A program made the position numbers and the translations under genes. A stretch of DNA of 64,000 nucleotides from Mortierella alpina (Eukaryota > Mortierellomycota > Mortierellomycetes > Mortierellales > Mortierellaceae), in the NCBI GenBank assembly GCA_029449245.1, contig JANATF010000010.1:992001-1056000 (forward strand), given 5' to 3'. The stretch's first letter is position 1. The number at the start of each line of letters is the position of its first letter. The notes under the pieces are model-generated. The model made no database searches, was not told the DNA's origin, and worked only from the letters and a program-made list of their open reading frames with translations. This document shows positions 36,801-46,430 of this stretch, in pieces.

Positions 36801-37509
36801 GATCGTGTTCGAGGAGGTGTACACGCTATACGCTGTGACACCCTTGTCTTCTCATGGTCTAGGCTGGGATGCCATCTTGCTCTCCACCAGTTTGGCCAGC
36901 ATGGGTCTTGTACAGCTCTTCCTGCAGTTTGTGGTGTATCCGAAAATGGAGAGACGGTTCTCGGCGGTGTTGCTGTTCCGGGTTGCTCAGCTCATGTACG
37001 CGTGCGTCTACCTTGCCTTCCCTCTTATTCGCGCTTTTGCGGTCGACGAGGATGATATGGAAACGGGTGGGCGAATCAAACGTGTGCGTTACTTGGTGAT
37101 GGTAGGACTGGTGTTCAAATATGTCTGCAGTGTGTTCTCATACACTTCTGTCATGGTTATGGTAAGCGATTCTGTGATAGCTACGTTTGTATGATATATC
37201 TGCACTCGGTTCCAGCGGTATGGAAGTTTGCTAACTGGAGTCATTTATGAGCAACAGATTACCAACTCTTCGCCGCCACACCTGCTGGGAACCGTGAATG
37301 GTATCGGTCAGACCTCGGCATCGTTCATGCGCGCATTTGGCCCTGCACTCGGCGGCATTCTCTGGGCGTGGTCGCTCTCGAACAAGCTGAACTTCCCTTT
37401 CAATTACTTTTTTGTCTTTTTCCTCATGGGCACAATTGCTATACTTTGTTTCATTCACAGCCTCTCCATTCCTCGCGAACTTGGGGTCAAAGGAGACAAA
37501 AGGAAATAG
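33890..37509 (+). CDS. MFS transporter, ZIFL/DHA1-like, with long disordered tails
   Basis: Eight exons: 33890-34606, 34945-34949 (5 nt), 35059-35114, 35218-35403, 35496-35596, 35697-35703 (7 nt), 35801-37161 and 37258-37509, giving 894 residues. The first 220 residues are polar and disordered; TM1 begins at LPKIPLFVLSVVIF. The MFS loop 2-3 motif is YMSDRHGRRPILLLG, and CGLLNGNVGVAKSMLGEIAD and GPVLGGYLANPA are typical of the ZIFL1/YCR023C group. Between TM6 and TM7 is a disordered insert of about 240 residues. TM7-TM12 follow, ending near the C-terminus with basic residues. The substrate is unknown; plant relatives move K+/H+ or auxin. The intron at 35115 starts with GC. Its stop is 52 bases from the convergent kinase gene. 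A relic of its last exon lies at 41 kb. Confidence 0.87.
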
Positions 37510-37561
37510 ACGATCTAGTAGGTATTAATACATTAAAAACTTTACTCAGAAAGGACCACGC

Positions 37562-40285
37562 TCACAATATTGTGCAATTTCGTATGCTCAGGGAAGAGAA
37601 CATCCCCGCGATTCGGCTATCAGCTTCTGCCACTCCAGTCTTTTGTGCCTCGAGGTACCACTCTAAAGCTTTGAGGAAGCTTCTCGGCACGCCTTTGCCA
37701 TCGCGATACATGTCACCGATCGCGAGCACGCCCTTTGCTACTCCAGCATCACTTGCTTTCAGATACCATGCTGCAGCCTCGCGATAATCCTGCTTCACAC
37801 CGATGCCATCCTCATACATGAGACCGATATTAAACATGGCCACCCCCACTCCCGCATGGCTTGCTTTGAGATACCATTCCGCAGCCTCGCCAAAGTCCAG
37901 CTCAGTACCGAGACCCTTGTAGTACATGAGGCCTATGCCGTACGAAGCAAATGCATTTCCAGCATCGCTTGCCTTGAGAAACCACTCCATAGCCTTGCCG
38001 TAGTCTTGTGCAGCTCCAAGGCCATTGAAGTACAGCCAGCCGATGTTGTACATGGTATCGACGAGTCCAGCATCACTTGCTTTCTGATACCATTCCATGG
38101 CCATACGGTAGTCTTGTTCAACACCAAGTCCACTACTGTAGAAGGTGGCGATCCCGTGCATGCCATCTGCATTTCCCGCATCGCTTGCCTTGTGATACCA
38201 CTCTAGAGCCTTGGGGTAATCCTGATCAACGCCATGACCTTGATGGTACATGACGCCGATGTTATACATGGCAAGCGCATTTCCATTATTGCATGCTTTG
38301 GTATACCACTCGACGGCCTTGCTGTAGTCCTGATCTACACCGAAACCATTGTCGTACAAGGCGCCGATGTTGCGCATGGCCGAGGCATCTCCAGCATTGC
38401 TTGCCTTGAGCCACCACTCCATGGCCTTGCCGTTATCCTGATCAACACCAAGACCGTTCCGGTACATGACGCCTACACAGCCTGCGGCTGCAGCATCTCC
38501 AGCACAGCTTGATTTGAGATACCACTTCATAGCTCGGCCGTAATCCTGAAGTACACCCTGACCATGTTCGTACATGACACCGATGTTGCGCATGGCAATA
38601 GCACTTCCAACATCGCTTGCTTTGAGCCACCACACCATGGCTTTGTCGAAATCCTGATCAATACCAAGGCCCTTGAAATACATGATGCCGATGCTATACA
38701 TGGCATCCGTAGATCTTGCTTCGCTTGCTTTGAGCCACCACTCCATAGCCTTGTTAAAGTCCTTATCTACACCAAGGCCATTGCTGTACATAACACCGAG
38801 GTTATGCATGGCATCAGCAGATCTTGCTTCGCTTGCTTTGAGCCACCACTCCATAGCCTTATTAAAGTCCTTATCTACACCAAGTCCATTGCTGTACATA
38901 ACACCGATGTTGTGCATGGCATCAGCAGATCCCGAATCGCTTGCTTTGTGATACCAATCCAGAGCCTTGTTGTAATCCTGCTGCAGGTCACCGTTGAAGT
39001 ACGCATTGCCGATGCCCAACTTGAGTGCCGCTGACCCATTGCTTTTGACGTCGCAGAACCATTCCATGGTTCCTCGATGATGTTCAGAAACGCCGGCGTC
39101 ATGATGCAGGAATCGGTTGTTGATCTTGCCCTGTGCTTCCACGGCCTCCGCTGCTTTCTGGTACCACGATATCGCCTCATGGTCGTCCTGCTCCACACCA
39201 ATTCCATGCTGATGCATCTCACTGACCTTGAGCATGGCCAGAGGTATCCCGGCCTCACTCGCTGCCAGGTACCAGTTCAACGCTTCGCCATAGTCTTGCT
39301 CGTGGTAGTGGAGGAGCCCGATCGTGAACATGGCCGCCGCAGAGGCGTAATCGCTGGAAGGGGTGTTAAACCAGTCCAATGTCCTCTTGTCTCTTGCAGG
39401 CAACTTTTCCTTCAGTTCCTGAGGCAGCATCTGCTCCAGTTCAGACATATCCATTGATGGTACAACTTTGGCTGCCTCCAGCATCTCCTTGAGGGCCTTG
39501 ACGTAATATGGCTTGTCGGCGTTCTTCCTCGCACTGCTGAGCTCCTGCTCACCCTGCTTTGGTAGTGAGCGCTCGATGCCTGGAAGCACCTCCACTGCAG
39601 CTGGTCTCCCCTCAGACATTTGTTTCCAGCACATCTCAATGCAATCTGCATAGTCTTTTGGTGTGTTGTCTGGATACTCCTCGAGGATGCCGTTCATGAT
39701 GCACCAGATTACTCCATCGGGAGTGTGATTTCGGTAGGGGCGAGTGGACCCAGCTGCCATCTCCCACATAACCATTCCCAACGCATAAATATCCGATTTG
39801 GCAGAGTACTGCGGCGTGTCTTGCAGCAATTCAGGTGCCATCCATTGAAGTGTGCCTCCTTGTCCACTCTCGCCAACCCTTATCGCGTGCCCAAAGTCGC
39901 AGATCCTGGCCTCCTTGTGTTGTGTAAGAAGAATGTTGGAACTCTTGATGTCGCAGTGAATGATACCTTGGCTATGGAGATGTGCCAGTCCAAGAGAGAT
40001 ATCCTTGGTGATCTCTATCTTGGCCTCCCAAGTCTTGAGGTCATTTCTCACGATGGTGTCTTCAAGGCTGCCACCTTCCACGTACTCCATGACGATCATG
40101 TCTTGCTGTACATGGTAGAACTGGACAATGTGTTTGTGACGGAGCTGCTTGATGATCTCGACCTCCCTCTTGGTGGTCCTATGTCTCGAATCCAGGAATC
40201 GCTTGACGACGACTTCATCGAGTCCATACTCAGCTTTGAAGATTTCTGCTTGCGCGCCAGCTGCAATCTTCTTTCCCAGCTTCAT
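37562..40285 (-). CDS. Protein kinase fused to Sel1-like repeats, intronless
   Basis: One frame of 907 codons. Residues 1 to about 240 form a protein kinase of the tyrosine-kinase-like type: glycine loop IAAGAQAEIF, Lys28 in VVVKRF, catalytic HCDIKSSN (Asp112; the HRD arginine is Cys111), DFG at 130-132 and APE at 150-152. All residues needed for catalysis are present. Residues about 310-895 carry some 15 Sel1-like repeats of about 36 residues with the pattern AM..IG.MY..GLGV.QDY.KAMEWYLKASDAG; one near 390-420 is degenerate. Sel1 arrays are protein-binding solenoids. Kinase plus Sel1 proteins are expanded in Glomeromycotina and Mortierella, where their roles are unknown. Two adjacent repeats are nearly identical in DNA. 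ATG at 40285 begins the kinase domain directly. Confidence 0.88.
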   Translation of the reverse strand: MKLGKKIAAGAQAEIFKAEYGLDEVVVKRFLDSRHRTTKREVEIIKQLRHKHIVQFYHVQQDMIVMEYVEGGSLEDTIVRNDLKTWEAKIEITKDISLGLAHLHSQGIIHCDIKSSNILLTQHKEARICDFGHAIRVGESGQGGTLQWMAPELLQDTPQYSAKSDIYALGMVMWEMAAGSTRPYRNHTPDGVIWCIMNGILEEYPDNTPKDYADCIEMCWKQMSEGRPAAVEVLPGIERSLPKQGEQELSSARKNADKPYYVKALKEMLEAAKVVPSMDMSELEQMLPQELKEKLPARDKRTLDWFNTPSSDYASAAAMFTIGLLHYHEQDYGEALNWYLAASEAGIPLAMLKVSEMHQHGIGVEQDDHEAISWYQKAAEAVEAQGKINNRFLHHDAGVSEHHRGTMEWFCDVKSNGSAALKLGIGNAYFNGDLQQDYNKALDWYHKASDSGSADAMHNIGVMYSNGLGVDKDFNKAMEWWLKASEARSADAMHNLGVMYSNGLGVDKDFNKAMEWWLKASEARSTDAMYSIGIMYFKGLGIDQDFDKAMVWWLKASDVGSAIAMRNIGVMYEHGQGVLQDYGRAMKWYLKSSCAGDAAAAGCVGVMYRNGLGVDQDNGKAMEWWLKASNAGDASAMRNIGALYDNGFGVDQDYSKAVEWYTKACNNGNALAMYNIGVMYHQGHGVDQDYPKALEWYHKASDAGNADGMHGIATFYSSGLGVEQDYRMAMEWYQKASDAGLVDTMYNIGWLYFNGLGAAQDYGKAMEWFLKASDAGNAFASYGIGLMYYKGLGTELDFGEAAEWYLKASHAGVGVAMFNIGLMYEDGIGVKQDYREAAAWYLKASDAGVAKGVLAIGDMYRDGKGVPRSFLKALEWYLEAQKTGVAEADSRIAGMFSSLSIRNCTIL
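38712..38927 (-). repeat. Two nearly identical 108-bp tandem units in the Sel1 array
   Basis: Units 38712-38819 and 38820-38927 differ at only a few bases, while other units in the array differ much more. This indicates a recent duplication of one repeat. Confidence 0.8.
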
Positions 40286-40997
40286 GCTGTCTGCCTAAAA
40301 TGATATTTAAGAACTGTCGCAAGTTAGCAAAAGTGGATCCTCAGCGACTGTTTGTCAATTCAGGAGATGAACGCCTGGTTGTCGTTTGAACATACCTTGT
40401 ATGTGAGCGAGAAGAACATGGTGGATGAAGCTGATGAAAGGGAATGGGGTTGCCCTGCCTTTGTTGGAGCTCAGTATTTACAATCCTGGTTGTGGATTCG
40501 CCTCTATCAGAATTATGAACGCAAATTGAATTATTTTCATGATGAGGCGTCGCTCGATCTGTGCAACATTTCTTCCTGCTCCAAATATCATACAACTTAC
40601 CTTTCATTGTTTGATCCTTTATGCACATCTGCCTTCAGCCCTGATCCCTCGCCCTTCATCCCTAATTCCTCGTTAGTGATGAATGTCGAGGCATAACGGG
40701 CACAACGGGTATAAGGGTATGCAGGGTGCTTTCTTGTCGAACGTCGTATTTGAGGGTGGCAATTGCTATAATTCTCTCGGCCTTTTATATATTCTCGCAC
40801 TTCCTCTTCCTCAACCAAACACGCCATTAGGTGCCCATGCAAGCACTTCCTCTGAAGTGTTGGATCTTGCAAAAAAAAAAACTAAAAAAAACGGCACGTT
40901 CGTTTTCCTCAATAGAGTGTTTGTCCCGTTTGTGCAACCACTGACGTATTTCAAAATAGCCCCAGTTTGTCATCCCCTATTGCCCTCGATAGTCAAG
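40286..40997. other. Intergenic, promoter region of the kinase gene
   Basis: Open frames here are short and have no recognisable features. The kinase promoter should lie in the first few hundred bases. Confidence 0.4.
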
Positions 40998-41225
40998 AAC
41001 CCACCAACTTGGGCGTTAACCGCACATGCTGGGGTTTCTGAATGGTATCCATTAGACCTCGGCGTGCAGCATAGCGCGTTTAGCCCTACTGTTGGCGGCA
41101 TGCTCTGGGTCTGGTCGCTCTCGATTAAAGCTGAGTTTTATTTTTTTACTTGCTCCTCAAGGGCACAATTGCCATCCTTGGTTTCACTTTGCTGCCTCTC
41201 CCATCTCTTCGCGACCTTGCAGTTC
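40998..41225 (+). pseudogene. Decayed copy of the MFS transporter 3' exon
   Basis: The DNA aligns by eye with 37258-37490 of the MFS gene: both contain GAATGGTATC, AGACCTCGGC, GCGTTTAG/GCATTTGG, the stretch CTCTGGG.TGGTCGCTCTCGA, and GGGCACAATTGC followed by CCTCGCGAAC-like sequence. The encoded segment TVGGMLWVWSLS matches ALGGILWAWSLS. After that a frame change is needed to reach GTIAILGF. There is no start, and the frame is broken, so this is a relic of a tandem or local duplication that skipped over the kinase gene. Confidence 0.75.
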
Positions 41226-41467
41226 TCAATGAGCTGCGACTGAAAATATTCTCTGTATATGGGAGAAAAGCAAGTAGTTCTCAGAACAAGTTCCATAGTT
41301 CCATTACGCTTCAACTTTGGAAGTCGAGGCCTTTACCTCGAGTCAGGAAGGCGATCTTTGAAAAGTAGAAATCAGAAACATTGAACCATGCAGTACTGTA
41401 CCTTGAATCGTTCGCGAGAGCATACGCATGCACGCTTGAACTGAGTTGGTCTACCTGACTCATGAAC

Positions 41468-42037
41468 TCATGTCATTTTTCTCTGGAATTCAATAGATGG
41501 CCTTACGAAAACATTATGTCCAGCCAAAGTACTTTCAAAGGCGAGCAAATAGGCAAAAGCTCGTCCACGGGAGTTAGCGCCTTCGTGTATCCATCCAACG
41601 TATAGTGCCAGGTAGACGACGTTATTTTGCAATGAGGCCGTCGCCAGTACATGTACCGTTGAGGTTGATGGTAAAATATAATTCAGGGACTTGCTATATC
41701 CTTCAGTGACTCCGCCAAAAAGATGGAGTGAAAAGGAGATGGATGGCAAGAGGGTGTAGCCATATGCCTAGTCTATAATGTTAAAAAGAACTTACAGCAG
41801 AATAGTCTATAGTCTATATAGAGAAGATTCAATTAAGAGAGGCGAGCCGTACCGTACCAGGTATTCGACCAACTTCACATACATATTCTCATCGTGATCG
41901 GAAACGTGCATCAACTCACCCATAGCCTCTCCCAAAAATCTTGATCTGTAGAGAGGGAAGCCTGCTCTAATCAAAAGCTGGAGCAATCCCACACGGCAGT
42001 TAGAAAGTGGGTGAAAAGACCCTGCATCTATCAACAA
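41468..42037 (-). pseudogene. Possible broken or spliced ankyrin-like fragment
   Basis: Two minus-strand frames (42037-41807 and 41749-41468) contain segments such as GLLQLLIRAG, VKLVEYLVRYGSPL and GWIHEGANSRGRAFAYL that have the helix-helix rhythm of ankyrin repeats. The first begins after a possible acceptor and ends in a stop before any good donor; the second ends near a GTAAGG donor. This may be a decayed gene or an intron-containing gene whose other exons I cannot place. Weak evidence. Confidence 0.2.
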
Positions 42038-43643
42038 GCAAAGTTACTAGTCTACCTGATGTCTAAACCTCCACTAGCTGTTTGCCAATATCAACAGTCA
42101 TGATCGGTTTACCGAGAATGCGTGGGTGCACTGCATTTCTGGGGGTTATGAGATGGATCTGATTTTCGCGACGGTGCATCGCTATCGCATGTGCATAACC
42201 ATATAGATTCCACGAACGCATGGGGTCAAACGGATGAGGCTTTGTCTACCATCTCACTTACCATGGTTGCATTCTTCCCAGAAGATAGTTTGATTGGCAA
42301 ATGGCTCTGACTGAGTAGCAGGGTCCAAACAGTAAAAAAAAATTGAGTGTAAGGTATATTATAACATAACATGTCACAATGCCCTGAGCACTTTTCTTGC
42401 TACATAGACTAACAGGTACGTCGGACTTTACCGTGGGTACTATAATGCAGCCATGCCATATGCCAATCAAAACAACAAAAATATATCCACAACGCTTTCC
42501 GCAAACAAACGCAATTGGGGGGAGGGTTTATCGGCATAGGACGAAATAACCGTGGTTAACAAGATGTTACCGTAGATGGTTCCCTCATCTGTTTCGCTGA
42601 GCTCACCGAGCTCTCTGTATGGCTATGCATCTGTGCGATACCGAGGCATGCATGGTGAAAGGATCTTATTGACCGGAATGGCAAAAACAGTGATATCTAC
42701 CGAGCGCTAAAAAAATCTGGCGGTGTTTTTTCGGCTATGTAGATAGAGGACTAAGCCATGGACTCGATATGCCTATAGATGTGCACTAACATTGTGGGCC
42801 AAAATGGGAAGGTAACGGGTGTATCGAGACAGGTGCATGAAAAATATGTCGGGTCCAGACCTTGGTGGGTAGTATACATGTAGTGTCGTATTCTATTATT
42901 TCCAACGCCAGGTTGGTTCGCTCGTCTTTTTGATTCGGTCGGGCCTCCATCTCTCTCTGATCGAGCCTTTTTGGAAAGGGTTAGAGTGTACTGTAGTTAT
43001 GCACTCTCCGATCACGACGACAATGTGTAAAGCCGTTGTTAGATTAGCAGCATCTTAACCTCCCGTGACTTTGAACTCCGAGTAGCACGCAAAACGCCTG
43101 TTATGCGACAGTTTGAGATTGAAGTATTGTAGGCAATTTCTCCTAGACCATCAAGCTAACTGTAGATTGTAGACGGGTCGAAGAAGCACCTTCCACGCGT
43201 TTCAGGACAACCGCAGCAACTTTCAGCTGTTCTTCAGCTACTTAGAAGCGTAGTAAGTGAACAGCAGCATCAGCGTGTCATAAGGCTTTAATCGGCTTGA
43301 AAGTATGCTGGTGTACACCTTGACCCACACTTGCCCGAACTTACTTTTTTCAAGAGGAAAGTAAACATAATTACAGCATGTTTATGTTGTAGCGTAGCAT
43401 AATGAAACCGTCCGCGTGGACGGTGAGAATTCGCAGCTTCAATTGCCTGCCGTGGACCTGTAGGAGATCCAAAAACTATACCGAAAACGATGTCCGACAC
43501 TTAAGGCCCCGTCGTCCATCAAACATTGATGGCCAAGAGGCAGAGAAGATAGGCTAGCTGCCTATGAGCCCGATTTTTTTCCCGTAATGTAAAGATTATA
43601 ATTATTATCGCGACTGAGTACAGGACTCGACCATTCAAGTAAA
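42038..43643. other. Gene-poor intergenic region
   Basis: About 1.6 kb, AT-richer than the coding parts. No frame, RNA gene or repeat is recognised. Confidence 0.5.
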
Positions 43644-43652
43644 ATCTGATAA
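43644..43652 (+). promoter_or_regulatory. GATA-type iron-repressor motif ATCTGATAA, copy 1
   Basis: Exact match to ATCWGATAA, the published consensus for fungal siderophore GATA repressors (SreA, Urbs1, Fep1 family). It is 338 bases before the ATG of the siderophore synthetase fusion. Binding is inferred. Confidence 0.6.
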
Positions 43653-43709
43653 AGGGATATGCGGAGGGGAGATGTAAATCAAACTAAGTTCTGGGTGACA
43701 AAGGATCTG

Positions 43710-43718
43710 ATCTGATAA
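43710..43718 (+). promoter_or_regulatory. GATA-type iron-repressor motif ATCTGATAA, copy 2
   Basis: Second exact copy in the same orientation, 66 bases after the first and 138 bases before the TATA box of the siderophore synthetase fusion gene. Confidence 0.6.
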
Positions 43719-43847
43719 AGAGTGAGTAGAAGAAGCTAGTGTCAAGCGATATGTTGATGCGAAAAAACGCATAGAAGGGGGAACTCAACGCGCCCCACTC
43801 CGTGGCTCGCCATTGTGCCACTGTTCCCACGACAACAGCCCCCATGG

Positions 43848-43853
43848 TATAAA
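43848..43853 (+). promoter_or_regulatory. TATA box of the siderophore synthetase fusion gene
   Basis: TATAAA followed by a strongly pyrimidine-rich leader and the ATG at 43982. It places transcription start near 43880 and supports the Crinkler-domain exon as the true first exon. Confidence 0.6.
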
Positions 43854-43981
43854 GGCCGTCCTTCTTCCCCTCATCCTTCACTCTCTTCTTTCTGTATCTC
43901 ACTCCATCATCAGTCAAACTCTTCTTCATTTCCTCCTCACCTTCACCTTTACCCTTCTCACCAATTCTACAATTTCTTAAG

Positions 43982-46217
43982 ATGCCTACCAACACCATGA
44001 CAACCGAAAACTTGACTCTGTCCTGCCTTGTGGAGGGCGAGTCTGTATCGAATGCACTTGAATTTGAGGTGCCTTCGACAATGACAATTTCTACCCTAAA
44101 GAATCTCATCGTCGATGGAAACCAAGCTCCCAAGTTCAAAAACGTTGCAGCCCAGGACCTCATCCTCTGGCGTGGCTCACTCGCAGGCTTCAAGCAGGAT
44201 TCTGTCATTACGATAAATACTCTTAACGACAAGGCAGCCCTTGATGATCCCAAGGCGCTTCTCTCCGGATGGTTCCACCAAAGTCCTGACAAAAACACTT
44301 ACATCATCGTCCAGCGACCTGTTCAGGGTAACGTCAAACTTTGCCTTCGCTTTCGTTGTCATTTGTCCATGGGCCTGCGCTCTGTGCTGATCTTACCTCT
44401 CGTTTTTTCATTGCTTCCATATAGTTCGTGCCACCAAACCTACTCGCGTCGCCACTTCTCACCAGACCGTGTCTTCAACGATCCGACCCGTCCTAAAACC
44501 TTTTGGCGCGATTCGACTTTCAGCAAACATTCGCGGAATGTTTGCATCGTCGTCCCGCCTCGTAGTGTGCCTTGTCAACGAAGGCTTGATGCAGGCTACG
44601 TATCTGCCTGACATCAATCTCGCGCCTCTGGGTGGCCGTGGCTCTGTAGCACATTTGACCCTCCAAGATCTATCAATTGTGGTGTCGTTGGCCCATACTC
44701 CACAAACTGACGAACACGGTTCAATCCTGTTCCTTGACTCTCTCGACTTGCAGTACCCGATCCTTGCAGGAACAAAGCCTACTGATAGTAGTTTACCAGT
44801 CCAGCTGTCAGAGTGCAACTCTCCTTCAGCTCTGATGCGACTCGTTGCCGCCCGTATGGACAATATTGACGGGATTGTGCTAAATCAAATATGTGCAGAA
44901 CTGGAGAGCTCTGTCGAGCACATGTCACATTTGTACCTTCATCCTCGCCCGGAACCAACACTCAACAGTGCCGCCATCGAGTGGGAGCAGAGTATTATTG
45001 AGGGTCACGGCACACACCCAATGCACAAGTCCCGCTGCGCTGTTGGGCACACACGTACTGTCTCGCCCGCCGACACCAATCTGGACAACCCAACCTTGAT
45101 GCTCGTGTCGATGCCCGCCGATGCCGTTGTCGTTAGCGGTGAATTCCTCTCCCTCATGGCCAAGCTCGTGCCTGCTGACTTGGTGCCCAGCGGTCGAGTA
45201 CCAGTTTTTGTCCATCCCTTGCAAGTGGTCAATATCATCAGCATGTTTCCCGAGGCAACGATCCATCCATTCGTGTTGCCTGCCCTCGCACAAACTTCGC
45301 TTCGCACCGTGGTCATTCCAAAACTTCCTGACTACGCCTTCAAGTTGCCAGTCGGCATCAGGGTCACATCGGCTTTGAGGACCGTCTCGCCATGGTCAAC
45401 GTATGTAGGCCCGCGTGTGGCTCCCATCCTGGAACGCATTATTCCCAAGTCTAGTGTCCTCACATACGCAAAGGAGCTGGGCTCCGTTTCGTCGAGTAAC
45501 AGCGACTTTGCCATTGCCAAGCATCTCGCGTGCATCATCCGTGAGGACTTTGGTGCATCATTCCGTGAGCAGAACGAAGCAGTCATCGTCTGTGCTGCGC
45601 TGACAGAGCGTCCATATGGCAATGTTGCGCGAGTCGTCGACGTGTGCAATCTGCACACTGAGGCTTCACGCGTAGAGTTTTTGAACACCTATGTCGATCT
45701 CGCCTTCAAAGCCTTCCTTGTGCCACTTATCGAACATGGATTTTCGTTCGAGGCTCACCAGCAGAACGTGCTGGTCCGTCTGCCCATTCCAAAGGCAGGT
45801 GACAATTCTCCCGTCTACCCATGCGGCTTCGTTGTCCGCGACTTTGGAGGCATCGCTGTCCACCAGGACACACTGTTTAAATCGACTGGCATGCGAGTTC
45901 CCGTCCTGCCAGGCCATTCAATCGAGGTTGACGATCTCAAGGACGCTTATGCGCATTTGTACCATACACTGATCCAGATGAACTTTCATCGTCTTATCCG
46001 CGCCCTTGATCTGCACCATTCTGGTCAGGGTTGGTCGATTGTGCGCACCAAATTGGAGGGCTACTTCAAGCCAGGTGACCTTGGTCACGACCTTTGGCTT
46101 TCCAGCGAGACGTGCAGATGGAAGAGCTTCATCCGCATGAAGTTGGAGGAGCTCTACGCCGACTTTATCTACCGCGATGTACCCAACATTGTGCTGTACA
46201 GGGGCGAGAACATGTAA
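43982..46217 (+). CDS. Crinkler-type N-terminal domain fused to IucA/IucC siderophore synthetase
   Basis: Exons 43982-44327 and 44425-46217 join in phase (GTAACG donor, ATATAG acceptor, 97-nt intron) to give 712 residues. Residues 1-115 match the ubiquitin-like Crinkler (CRN) N-terminal domain: LSCLVEGESVSNALEFEV, STLKNLIV, AQDLILWRGSL and a closing YIIVQRP. Residues about 130-712 are an NRPS-independent siderophore (NIS) synthetase: GHGTHPMHKSRCAVG (about 308-322, ATP/carboxylate site), HPLQ at 379-382, KLPVGIRVTSALRT at 422-435, EAHQQN and RDFGG at 587-591. NIS enzymes adenylate citrate and join it to amines; in Mucoromycota one makes rhizoferrin. The product here is inferred. No good independent start for the synthetase exists in exon 2 (first Met is inside its opening helix). 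Iron control is suggested by two upstream GATA motifs. Confidence 0.85.
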
Positions 46218-46430
46218 AACTGTGGGCGGGCATAGAACCACCAAAATATCCAATATCAATAAATCATGTTGTTTTTTGCAATTACGCCTTCAGCCGTACT
46301 CTGTTCAGCCTGTGAAAAAGAGAGCGAGTCTTCTCTCTCGTCCCTTTCATCCTCTCTCTCTTTCACGCAAACATGCACATCATTTCTCTCGCAACATCCA
46401 TTAATCAATAATATAATATTGTATTACACA

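Noticed and set aside
39620-40303. 227-codon plus-strand open frame
   Set aside because: Antisense to the kinase domain, no recognisable features; a shadow of strong coding bias. Similar antisense frames over the Sel1 array were rejected for the same reason.
41468-43600. Transposon or LTR in the gene-poor stretch
   Set aside because: No terminal repeats, target duplications, integrase or transposase motifs were seen.
43815-44000. Plus-strand 61-codon frame before the siderophore fusion gene
   Set aside because: Composition is the pyrimidine-rich 5' leader; no protein features.
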